Shown here: one piece after another, positions 51,570 to 61,214 of the stretch
Position numbering within the stretch: the stretch's first letter is position 1
Layout: each line of letters begins with the position of its first letter
Assembly (NCBI GenBank): GCA_019914945.1
Contig: CM034102.1
Span: 6,685,501-6,749,500 of the forward strand
Direction of reading: 5' to 3'
DNA length: 64,000 bases
Origin: Typha latifolia
Lineage: Eukaryota; Streptophyta; Magnoliopsida; Poales; Typhaceae
Program-made: the position numbers and the translations under genes
The notes under the pieces: model-generated
Told to the model about the DNA's origin: nothing
The model's input: only the letters and a program-made list of their open reading frames with translations
Databases searched by the model: none

Positions 51570-52200
51570 GAAAATTCTAAAAACCCTTGGCATTATTTTC
51601 TAACATCTTGCTTATTAAAATATTAATAAATAAATAATAATAATAATAATGACTAAATAAATAAGCGGAAGCGAACGCCAAGATGTTTAATGTAGAAAAA
51701 TCTAAAATAGGTAGAAAAATCACAGATGCAAATCTAAATCAAAATAAATTACTAATCAAATGTAGCAGTTTCCAAGATGCACTTATAGACACCCATCAAT
51801 CTCTATGATTCTACTTAAAAAATTTCTTACTCATTAGATACTAAGACTCTCTGCATTTTTGGATTGATTCTCAATCTCTATGACTATAGAAATTAAAATA
51901 ATCGGTTCAGAAACCCTCGAGATGATATTCTCGACGATCAAGAACTTAGTCATATAGATTGAAGATTGAGGCATATTCTATCTAAAAAAGTTAATTTGTT
52001 TAAGTTTTTGGATTGAATTGAATATCTAAGATCTATCCTAAAGCCATTTTCTTTAATCTAGATTAGGACTTCCCTAGCTCCTTAACAAAGCTCAAATATC
52101 TATCCTAAGGTAAGAGAACAAACCTAATTTGCTTAAAACTTACCTAAATTCTATTGTTTTTCTTATATGACATATAGGATTATTATCACTAATTTTTCTC
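51570..52200 (-). repeat. diverged LTR remnant related to 2950-3938
   Basis: In the same order as the LTR at 2950-3938 it shows acccttggcattatt, gaagcgaacgccaagatg, gaaaaatcacagat, aatctaaa and gtagcagtttccaaga. These correspond to positions 3042-3180 there. Ends were not found. The copy is older or from a sister family and lacks the TTCGAA cluster. Confidence 0.4.
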
Positions 52201-53640
52201 TGGGCCATCATTCTATAATTAAAATAAAACTCTGACAATAAGAAAAGTAAGACAGTAAATATAAATTTTAATATTTCTTTCAACTCAAATATATGATCAC
52301 ATATAAATTAGTAATCACAAAATCAAAACAATATGTATATTATGATCGATCTGACCGTGGGAGTCAACTAGTCGAGTCGAGTTAGTTATTTAGATTTATT
52401 TATTATTTTAAATTTTAGATAAAGTAGATGTAAGTCCAATAGGACAGATTGGATCCGACACACTATGATTTTACTCCTATAAATATGAAATGCCGTGGGT
52501 TAATTATTAGGTGTATATATGTTTACTTCTGTCTCGTTTTAACCTTTTATCACTATTTTATTTTTATCTTGTCATCCTAATTTGAGAATCATGTGAAACT
52601 AAAATCATAGATACGTAACTTGTAGGGCTATCACTTACATAAATCTCAGAATTTTTTTATATCGAATCAGTCTGGAAATGGTTTGCAACAATAAGATAAA
52701 ATATTATAACACATCATAATAATTAAAATAATATCATTACACCCTACATTATACCTATTTTATAATTCACATCCCGTCTTTGACGATTTTATAACCTGAT
52801 CCCTCATTTTTCTTTATAATTCTCATTTAATATCGTGATATTATTTTGACTAACTGATATCGATTAAATTATCAAAATACCCTCACCACTATTTTTCCTC
52901 CTCTCTGCTCCTCCTTTAAAAAAGCACAAGTAATTTAGGTATTTATAAATTATTTTATATATTATAATAAATATTTTTTTGTTGGTACCGTTTAAATTAA
53001 CGGAGGATGTTAAATGAGAATTATAAGGAAAATAGTAAAGATCGGGCAATAATAACCTCAAAGTCGGGTTGTGAATTATAAAATAGATAAAATATAATGT
53101 GTGATTTATAAAATTCTCTCAAATTTAAAAAAAAAAAAAGTGATTTTATACGGAATCCATGGATAATATTAAGGGAACTAATAATAAAACCCTGACTACA
53201 ATGTATTATTTTTCAAAATATTAAAAAATAATTAGAGTACGGCGATTATAATCTAAAACTTAGAGTGAGTATTATTCTCCAACATTTTTTTTCTCTTTAC
53301 ATGGGTAAGATATTAGGTAAGAATATTGTGATAATCCTCTAGTATAATAGCTTAATTTAGAAATTTAATAAAATTCAGTTAGCAAAACTAATATTTGAGC
53401 AAAAAAGTTCTTAGAAAAAATTAGTAAAAAATGTAGAAAAGATGTAACGTGTAACGTAAATCGAGAATAAGTGAAAAAACGAACAGTGATAAGTGCAAAT
53501 TTTTCAATAGACAAGCATAAAAAACAGTGCGGATAAAGCTACTTTATTACCCCCACTCTTCCTAAAAACACAGCTTTTATTCAAATAATTTTGGAAATTT
53601 CCTTCCGTCACTTGAGCGGTCGATCGATGCGGATAGCCGA
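52201..53640. other. AT-rich intergenic, no gene recognised
   Basis: No supported gene. A TATA-like cctataaatatg near 52478 with flanking AT-rich DNA could be part of an old LTR, unsupported otherwise. Confidence 0.45.
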
Positions 53641-53641
53641 G

Positions 53642-53651
53642 TTATAAATAA
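53642..53651 (+). promoter_or_regulatory. TATA box of the PADRE gene
   Basis: Ttataaataa lies 177 bp before the start codon in a locally GC-richer promoter. It is the best-formed TATA box among the four genes. A start of transcription near 53675 is expected. Confidence 0.55.
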
Positions 53652-53818
53652 GGTCAAAGGATGGGATAGCAACCCCAACCCCTCAACTCCTCCATTCCCT
53701 CGATATCCCAATCTCTCCTCAACTTATTCTTCAACTTATCCTCCCCCTATCCCGACCCCGAATAGAAGCATTTCCACCTCCCAGAAACTAATCACAGCCG
53801 TGCATTTGTCCTCGAGAT

Positions 53819-55002
53819 ATGGGGAATTGCCAAGCGGCGGAGGCGGCCACGGTGGTGATCCAACACCCGGGAGGTAAGGTAGAGAGGGTATATTGGTCTT
53901 TAAGCGCCAGCCACGTCATGACGGCCAACCCCGGCCACTACGTCGCGGTTATCATCACCTCCTCTTCCGGTAATGGCGGCGGTGGCGGCGGCGCACCGGT
54001 GAAGCACCTCAAGCTGCTCCGCCCGGACGACACCCTCCTCATCGGCCAAGTCTACCGCCTCGTCAGCTTCGAAGGTTGGATTCCCCGCTCCACGTTATTA
54101 TTATTATTTTTTTCTTTTTTTGCCGATTTATATTTTCTCTTTTCTTCTGTTATATCTAATGGACGACGGAGATTTCATCAGAGGTGCTGAGAGAGTTCTC
54201 GTCGAAGCGCCACGTCAAGCTGAGTCGCTTGCTCGTCAAGCCCAAGGTGAAGTCCGCATCCAGAAGAGCCCGTGGAGATCCTGCGGCGGATTCCGTGACG
54301 GTATCGAACTGTAATTCATATCAATTTTAGGGGTATATTTGGTAACTTCTCTAGGAAATTTGCATAATACATCGTAAAACACTCACCATGATTCATATAT
54401 AAAAAAAGCAACAATTATATTTAGACCCCCCCGAAATATCGTAATTTGTCATTACTATTTTTTTTTTTAACACAGTCTCTCTAAACTATTTAAAATATTA
54501 ATACAGAAAACAAACCAGGATACTCTCTTAAGAATATAAGGGTATTTTGGTAAATTAGATTATTTTCTCTGTTTTAAAATGTAAACATGTTATATAACTA
54601 CTCATATAATTTACGATCGACAATTTATGAATACTTTAGATATTGTCAATAGTTCAGGGGTTTATATGTTATCAAAAAAAAAAAAAAAAAAAAAAAAAAT
54701 TTAGGAGAGATAAGTGAAAAAGTCTAATTTTAATTAATATTATGAAACAAAACTATTTTGTTTAAAGGCAGAAGTTGAGTTGAGTTCAAATTGATTGAGT
54801 GTAGGATCCAACAGTTAAGGCGAAGGCGATGGCAAAGGAGGAGAGGGAGGCGGAGGTGGAGGTGAACGAGTCGTCGGTGGAGTTGGATGAGTTGGACTCG
54901 GTGGTGCAAGAAATGGACAGCAGTAGTAGTAATAGAAGGACGGCCTCACGTCGCTATTGGAAGCCTGCCTTGCAGAGTATAGCAGAAGGAGCCGGTGGTT
55001 GA
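53819..55002 (+). CDS. PADRE (DUF4228) domain protein, N-myristoylation signal, three exons
   Basis: Exons are 53819-54074, 54182-54300 and 54805-55002 with GT-AG introns, giving 190 residues. The N-terminus MGNCQA has Gly2 and a polar context typical of N-myristoylated plant proteins, with Cys4 as a possible second lipid site. The PADRE domain occupies roughly residues 1-115: VVIQHPGGKVERVYW, a Gly-rich linker, HLKLLRPDDTLLIGQVYRLVSFE and, from exon 2, EVLREFSSKRHVKLSRLLV. The C-terminal RYWKPALQSIAE in exon 3 matches the usual terminal motif of the family. Members are often induced by pathogen or abiotic stress; biochemical activity is not established. For exon 3, the acceptor before 54805 keeps frame to the WKPALQSI motif, while a nearby AG at 54813-54814 does not. 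Intron 2 contains a MITE and a 26-base poly-A run. Confidence 0.88.
54411..54740. mobile_element. MITE-like element in PADRE intron 2
   Basis: It begins tatatttagacccccccgaa and contains inverted counterparts on the right (caatagttcaggggtttata, then aaaaagtctaattttaa). It belongs to the family at 35741 and 37967. A 26-base poly-A run (54674-54699) interrupts the right arm. Confidence 0.5.
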
Positions 55003-55361
55003 TGAGTCGAGCTCAAACTACTTTAAACGCGAATTTAATTAACTGCTAGTTGAGTATATATATCTATATATATGTCGACGTTATTAAGTCAAGTCTCGTG
55101 GTTCATTAATTAGTGTGTTAATAGCGGTATTGTTGGTTTCACTGTGTTGTTGATAAGATATATGTGATATGCTGCATGGTTGCCTCGTCGCCTCAGTTTA
55201 AAGAAGTCGTACATTTTTGCATTAATCTCGTATATTTTCGTTGCTTTGTGTGGAGAATTATTGTTAGCTAGAGAAGAGATTGGATTAGCTAGAGAAGAGA
55301 TTGAATTGTCAATAGCTAGCAGATCGTGTGATTGATAGATGGACAGATTTGATTATGATAT

Positions 55362-55362
55362 A

Positions 55363-55404
<42 letters not shown>
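55362..55404. repeat. (AT)n microsatellite
   Basis: About 20 at units, one interruption at the left. Confidence 0.9.
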
Positions 55405-55405
<1 letters not shown>

Positions 55406-55709
55406 CGTCTTGTTAATTGTTAGATTTAAGTCCGTGGTCAATTGCACCCACAGATCTTCCACGTGGAAGGTAGAAGAAGTGAAGGACCACCAATCCATTT
55501 GTGATTATTCGCCTAATCACCACTATTTGTTAATTAATCATCCGTATACATACTTTTAGACTAATTCTACACAAAGTAGTACGAGTATTCGTGCGGAGTC
55601 CTAGGGCTGCAATCAAGAGATTAATGAATGAGTGAAATATAAGCCCAAAATATACACCTCTCGAATACAAACTAACCTCAGCTCACTCATATTTAGCCAA
55701 TATAACTTG

Positions 55710-55717
<8 letters not shown>

Positions 55718-55757
<40 letters not shown>
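55718..55757. repeat. (TA)n microsatellite
   Basis: About 20 ta units. Confidence 0.95.
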
Positions 55758-55760
<3 letters not shown>

Positions 55761-56149
55761 ATTTATGTTAAACCTAAAAAGACAGAATTGTTTAATTCAA
55801 ATTGTTTGGTTTCCTCAAAAAGGAATTTAATCTATATTGCGAATAAGTTACACTATCTAGTTATGGATACTGCAAATTAGCAAGGTATCAGTATTATAAA
55901 TGTAATTTATAAATTTTATAAATTAACTATAAATTTTGTAAAAAAACTGTGTATTACGGTCGTAGTTAGTTTACGAATATCATAGTTAGTTTACAAATTC
56001 TATAGTTATATTTACTAACCTTCTTTTTTTTCTTCTTTTTTTCATTTAAAAATAATTCTATATAAGTCTTTTATACAAGAGAAATAAGGTAGTAAAAGAA
56101 TGAGATATAGAAGAATATATAGTTTGTAGAATATACAAAGCTTTGTTGC

Positions 56150-56752
56150 GAACTTGCTAGGGGTGAAAAAGGGTCGGATTAACTCCGACCCGACCCGTTA
56201 TCCGACCCGACTCGGATCGGATTCGGATAAAAAATTTCTATCCGATTCGGATTCAGATTCGGATACGGATAGAATTTTTGAAAAAAATTCGGATACGGGT
56301 CAAGATATATTTTCGGATTCGGATACGGATATCGGATATCCGTTTATTCGCATATTTTTTTAAATGATTTACAGTTTTTAGTTTGCTTATTTAAATAGTA
56401 AGTATTAATATTATTACTAATAATACGTTATATATTATTTATAGAGATTAATTTCTCTAATTTTATATATTTGACATACAAAAAAATTATTTGTTATAAA
56501 ACTCTTAATAATTTTGTGTTAATTATATTTAAATAAAATATTATAATTATTTTAAATTTAATCAATATTCGTTTAAGATCCGATCCTTTATCCGAAAATT
56601 ATCCGTATCCGTTTAGTTAGGATATGATTTTAAATTTTACTATCCGTCTAATATCCGTATCTGAATCCGTATCCGAACTAAAAATACGGATCCGGATATG
56701 GGTTGAGCACTATCCGATCCGTATCCGATCCGTTTTCACCCCTAGAACTTGC
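56150..56752. mobile_element. hAT-type non-autonomous element with 8-bp target duplication
   Basis: The element is 56158-56744 (587 bp). It begins taggggtgaaaaaggg and ends as the inverted form, ccgttttcaccccta. Exactly gaacttgc flanks it on both sides (56150-56157 and 56745-56752); an 8-bp duplication is the hallmark of hAT transposases. The first and last roughly 150 bases are made of degenerate repeats of cggattcggata and tatccgtatccg, and the middle is AT-rich. It encodes no transposase; the Ser-Asp-rich 69-codon frame inside (56154-56363) is a repeat artefact. A truncated relative lies at 6621. Confidence 0.93.
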
Positions 56753-57393
56753 ACATGAGGGTAAGGTTATCGGTTAATGTAGAAAGTGCATCTATTTAAA
56801 TAGGAAATGTTATTCTCTCTTCTTATTCCATACAACTTTTAAAAATTAATTTAGTAATAATCTAAAATTAATATTTTGTTCTTAGATTAGACAAAACTTA
56901 ATTATTATTATTTTACATCTAATCAAGAATATTTTTGTAATTTGGTTTCAAATGTCATCAATTTCCAATACAAATTTACTTATTTTTATTATTTTAATAT
57001 AACTTTATGTGTTTTGGTATTAACAATTAAAATACTTATTCTAAAATTAGTCTTATTCAATAAGTGAATAGAGCAAATAGAATAATATCCTCAAAAAATC
57101 TTCTAAGACTAAGAAAGAGGCTGGCAAATAAGAGAGTCGATGAATAAAAGAAAGCAACTTGTTTACAATCTCATCGCATGTACTCTAAGTATTATAACAG
57201 TAATATGGTATTTGAGATTGGTGAGAGAGTGATTCGTCAATCTAACTAAGCCGTAGGTTATTACCTTATTTTTTGCTCAAAATTTTGTTTGAGATCAACT
57301 GACTTGTTTAATAAATAAGCCAAACCCAAGACAAATTTAAGCTCAAAAATATAAATGAACAAAAAAAAAACAAACTAATCTGCCTCAACCTCA
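56753..57393. other. AT-rich intergenic, no gene recognised
   Basis: No supported gene. The final bases before 57394 may be the LINE 5' untranslated part, but no 5' end or duplication was found. Confidence 0.5.
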
Positions 57394-58844
57394 ATGGAAA
57401 AGGAGGTAGAGAAACTCTTGAGTACAAACTTTATTAGCAGACAACACTATACCAAGCAGCAATCCTAGTCTTTGCCTAACCGGGAAACCCTTGAGTACAA
57501 ACTTTTTAATGTTGGAGGCCTTAAAGCTACCCTTTTGAAGACTTGGAGTTCGTAAAGACATCTAGAATTTATTGAGGTTGGTCGCAACATGTTCCTTCCG
57601 TCCTTTGAAGATAAAAGGATAAATTGTGTGTGTGGATTGGCTCTCCATGGTCTTTCAGTCGTGACATCTTTATCCTCAACGTCTTCCATCCTAACTTGCT
57701 GGTCGAAAGCAGGAACTTCGACCATGTGGAGTTTTGGGTGCAACTACATAGTCTTCCGTTGGAGTACTTGTCATCCTCAATGGCACAGAAGTTGGTTGCC
57801 AAGTTTGGTGCCCTCGTCCCCACCATTCCTTTGGAAGAAGATAAATGGACTAGATTCATCTGTGTCCGTGTGAAGGTTGATGTCTCCAAACCTCTAGTAG
57901 GAACGCTATCAGTCACTCTCTTCAATGGAGTGTCAACAGAGATAAAAGTGAAGTACGAATGCCTCCCATGTTACTATAGCTTCTGCGGCTGCATCAGATA
58001 CGAAGTGCATGAGTGCCTCCATTAAGGCAAACTGAAAATCCTAATCGAGCAAGACTACCCACCCAGCCTTAGGAACAAGCTTCTTGGCATGCTCAAACCT
58101 CATTTTACTCAGCTGGGGATCAACTCACCCTCACCAGAGCTAAAGGCCAAAGGAAGCGACAGAGGGAGATATGCCCATCACCGGTTGCGGTCGGTAGAGT
58201 TCTCACCCCCTAGCAGCCTAAACCTGCAACAACAGAGAGGCCTGCCCATCATTAACTCGACGAGACAGGCTGGAGATAATGTGTCAACTCCCAAGCAATG
58301 CTGCACTAGAGTCTCTCTACAAGAGGAAGGGGGAAATGAAGACTGGAATCCAAAAACTCCTTCCACCCTATCACTTTTCAAGGCTCAATCCCCAAGAAAT
58401 GATCACTTTTTGAGGACAACACGCCAACCCCAATCCACTATTGTGGAACTTTCCTCTCTTGTTAGTGTCTCTGTGGGTCTTATCAACCTAGAAGCTCCCA
58501 TCCAAGCTATAAGGTGCCACCTTACTACTACTTGAGAAACAAGGTTCCATGCAAACATGATTTCCACTTTCAAAATTCTAGAGAAAATGCCACAAAAATC
58601 TAGAGCTAACGAGCTACCCTACAACATCTCCTGCCCAAACACTACGACAGCTTCACCTGCGGTTAAATCAACAACCACTAATATTGTTCAAGCGGCTCTA
58701 TCCTCACTAATTAAAAGAAAGGGCGCTGAAATCGTCAATCCAAGACCATCTAAATCACCTCTCAATGTTAGTAAAAGTGATTCTGCCTCTATAAATGATA
58801 TGGCCAAGGCGGCAAGACCTAAGGTGCCGCAGGGCAAATCATGA
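57394..58844 (+). pseudogene. LINE ORF1 (DUF4283 and zinc-knuckle nucleic-acid-binding protein), frameshifted
   Basis: The frame starts MEKEVEKLLS at 57394 and shows the DUF4283 region. One piece runs to about 57610; it then continues two frames over from about 57624 with WIGSPWSFSRDIFIL, FWVQLHSLPLEYLS and FICVRVKVDVSKPL. A degenerate zinc knuckle (CGC..VHEC) follows near 57978-58016. A frameshift near 57610 and stops near 57466, 57559, 58023 and 58533 break it. ORF1 proteins of plant L1-type LINEs bind the element RNA. The last codons read GKS and the stop TGA (58842-58844) overlaps the ATG of ORF2. Confidence 0.75.
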
Positions 58845-58965
58845 AGTTTATATCCTGGAATTACCAAGAGTGTGGAGGCGCCTCAATAGCCAAGAATTTG
58901 AAATAAATCCTCCATAGCACGGGTGCTAACCTCGCTTTCCTCTTAGAGACGAGATGCGGTGAGAA

Positions 58966-59745
58966 TAAGGTGTTATGAACCGACGTCCGCTTCCCGATCT
59001 GGATCAATTGCAGGAAAGTAGCCCATATAGCCGAGGAAAAATATTCACCAAATATTCTACCGTAGTCGGAATATTATGAAACCAAGGGTGGTCGATCCGT
59101 AACCTGATATATGTTTTTAGTATTTACGCCCTTCGCAGATTCTAACTGAAACTGGGACAAAAATATGAAAATGTGGGGTGATGGTGATGATAAGGTTAAG
59201 GATGATAATGGAGATGAAGGTGGATGATTTGAGGTGTTTAGAGGATAAGGATGAAAAAGGAGAAGGGTCGAGATCCCAAGGAGGAGAGAGGACTCGAGAG
59301 ACGAGGAAGGTTGGAAGATCATCGTCGTCTAGATGGCGCATGGCTAGGGCTTGAAGGAAGGGGAAGGAAGATTTGGATAGAGAGGATAGAAGGAGATAGA
59401 ACTCAATATTCATTCATCATAATGTTTTTGGTTACCATCCACACCTTAAAAGACTAACCAAAAAGCCAAAAATGATAAATCATAACCCTATAAATGATGA
59501 AATTCTCGTCGACCGCGTTCGAACGCGGATTTCGCATTCTCTGCTGATACGAACGTATGCAGGCCTTCGAATGCGACCCCCCTGCGTTCGAATGGGGCAT
59601 TCGAACGCAACACCCCCCGTTCGAATGCGACATACATAATCCTTATTTTTCTAAAGAAAACAACTAAAATAAAATAAAAATAGATCCCCATAGAATGTAT
59701 CCATGCTCGAGATGACTTCAATGTGGTCTGAATCACATCATAAGG
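58966..59745 (-). mobile_element. solo LTR inside the LINE, TSD taagg
   Basis: The LTR is 58971-59740 (770 bp). On the + strand it starts TGTTATGAACCG and ends GAATCACATCA, matching the family ends seen at 37132-37813 in reverse orientation. Both flanks are taagg (58966-58970 and 59741-59745). Read on the minus strand, a TTCGAA cluster near its start is followed by a TTTATAGG element near 59490 and a CT-rich leader, the same order as in the gypsy LTR at 60585. It is therefore a minus-strand solo LTR of a family close to that element. Confidence 0.92.
59510..59640. repeat. TTCGAA palindrome cluster in the solo LTR
   Basis: Five or more cgttcgaa, cattcgaa or cttcgaatg units occur in 130 bp, near the start (U3 side) of the minus-strand solo LTR. 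The segment around tgcgaaatccgcgttcgaac on the minus strand is nearly the same as the one at 60744-60770. Confidence 0.85.
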
Positions 59746-60584
59746 CCCGTGCTATCCTTGTTGATCATCCTTTTTAAAATAGTTTCATCATTCCCTCTAA
59801 GAATTTTCCCAAAAGCTTCCTCTAGCTTCCTCAAAGCCAAAGTAACCCATCTTTAGTCCTCTCGAAGTTGCCATTTCTATGGGGTTTTTGGTAACCCATA
59901 TCACTTTTCGTCTTCTCCTCTCTCGAATCAAATCAGTACTTTTGCCACCGACCTAGATATCCCTTGTTGTTTCATTGGAGACTTTAACCAGATTGCCTGC
60001 TTGTATGAGAAAGGAGGCAACCATCCCAACCTTAAGGGAATGGAAGCCTTCTCAGATTGGATTAGCAAGACGAACCTTCACAACCTTAGCTTTGCCAAGT
60101 CGGCATACACATGGTCCAATAGAAGAGGCGTGAGCAAGCTCATCAAAGAGCGCCTAGATAGAGGTTTAGCAAATTCCTCCTAGTGTAATAGCTTTCCAAA
60201 TGCCCACATTCACCACCTCCCTACAATCTCGAGTGACCACAATGCTTTGCTGTTGGACACTCTTTTCCGTAGCAGCTTGAGCAGGCGATGGTTCAAAACT
60301 GAGAACTAGTGGTTCTCAAAAGACACCTTCTCTAGCTTTTACACTAAAACTTGGGACACAGTGTGCAAGCCCACTTGAACTCTCTCAACTAAGATGCACC
60401 ACCTTGCTAACCAGATCAAACTATGGGCCAAGAAGGATGTGGGGAGCCTTAGAGTTCAAATACAACATGTGGAAGAACAAATCTTACACCTTTAGTCCAC
60501 TCGAAACCCGAATGAAGCTAACTATATCAGAGAACAAATTCTTAGGAGCACCCACGACGACCTCATGCTCAAAGAGGAGCAATA

Positions 60585-61185
60585 TGATACAACTGGAGTT
60601 GGATCAGGTTGTATCAAATGAAATAAGTTTGTTTTGGAGGAAAAATAAACTTTTGTCGGGGGGCGTTCGAACACTTGCAAGCGTTCACAAATACAGAGAA
60701 CATGAATTGTGCGTTCGAATGCCTGCACACATTCGCAATTATAGAGAATGAAAAATCCGCGTTCGAACGGCCTCGAGTGCATTCGAACGCACCGCGGAAA
60801 GAATACTTTATTTTTAGAGTTTTATTTCTATTATTTGAGTCCAAAGGGTAACCTCTAAGTATTATGGAGTGCACCCTAGTTGAGTTATATTATGAAATCA
60901 TATTCTCTTCTCCTATATCTCTCTATCTCTCTTTCTTTTTCTTCTTTTTTCCTTCTTGCCTTAACTTCACATTGTCCCCTAGCCTCCATTGCTTAGACCT
61001 TCCTCCTCGTCTGTCGCGGCCCTACTTCTTCTAGGAGTGACCCTTTCTTTCCCTTTATCCTATTCCCATCTCTATTCGCCAATATTTCTATCCACATATC
61101 ATCTTTTCCTTCATTTCCACCACCATCAAGATCTCCCTTCAATTCAAATTACCAACCTATGTCCATATCGGTCCTGTCCTTAATA
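60585..61185 (+). repeat. 5' LTR of a Ty3/gypsy retrotransposon
   Basis: The LTR appears to start TGATACAACTGG, a CpG-decayed version of the family start, and to end just before the primer site at 61187. It contains a TTCGAA cluster (60663-60800) and then a CT-rich leader-like part resembling the solo LTR at 58971. The left 5-bp flank is caata; the matching flank would lie outside the window. Both borders are inferred from family similarity and the primer site. Confidence 0.65.
60663..60800. repeat. TTCGAA palindrome cluster in the gypsy LTR
   Basis: Copies of gcgttcgaac, gcgttcgaatg and cattcgaacgc sit in the first 220 bases of the LTR, the same relative place as in the solo LTR at 58971-59740. 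Confidence 0.85.
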
Positions 61186-61186
61186 G

Positions 61187-61200
61187 TGGTATCAGAGCCA
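61187..61200 (+). other. primer-binding site, initiator-Met tRNA
   Basis: Tggtatcagagcca is complementary to the 3' end of plant initiator methionine tRNA, the standard primer for reverse transcription in many plant LTR retrotransposons. It directly follows the LTR. Confidence 0.9.
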
Positions 61201-61214
61201 CTAGTTCTCGAACC

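Larger units (their letters stand above)
55003..56149. other. PADRE 3' region and intergenic, no further gene
   Basis: AT-rich DNA with two long (at)n tracts, at 55362-55404 and 55718-55757. No coding signal after the PADRE stop. Confidence 0.6.
58841..60584 (+). pseudogene. LINE ORF2, endonuclease part, split by a solo LTR and truncated
   Basis: It begins at the ATG at 58841 with MKFISWN, the start of LINE APE-type endonucleases. It continues through ANLAFLLETRCGEN and is cut at 58970 by a 770-bp solo LTR. It resumes at 59741 in the same frame once one copy of the 5-bp duplication is discounted. Catalytic landmarks follow: GDFNQIA near 59969-59989 and SDHNALLL near 60234-60257. After that comes the linker toward reverse transcriptase, ending near LKEEQY, where a Ty3/gypsy LTR starts at 60585. 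In-frame stops occur in each part (for example near 58901 and 60181). The rest of ORF2 may continue beyond the gypsy element outside the window. Confidence 0.75.

Noticed and set aside
59470..59740. Minus-strand 82-codon frame in the TTCGAA cluster region
   Set aside because: It lies wholly in the solo LTR and its repeated FERG residues come from the palindromes.
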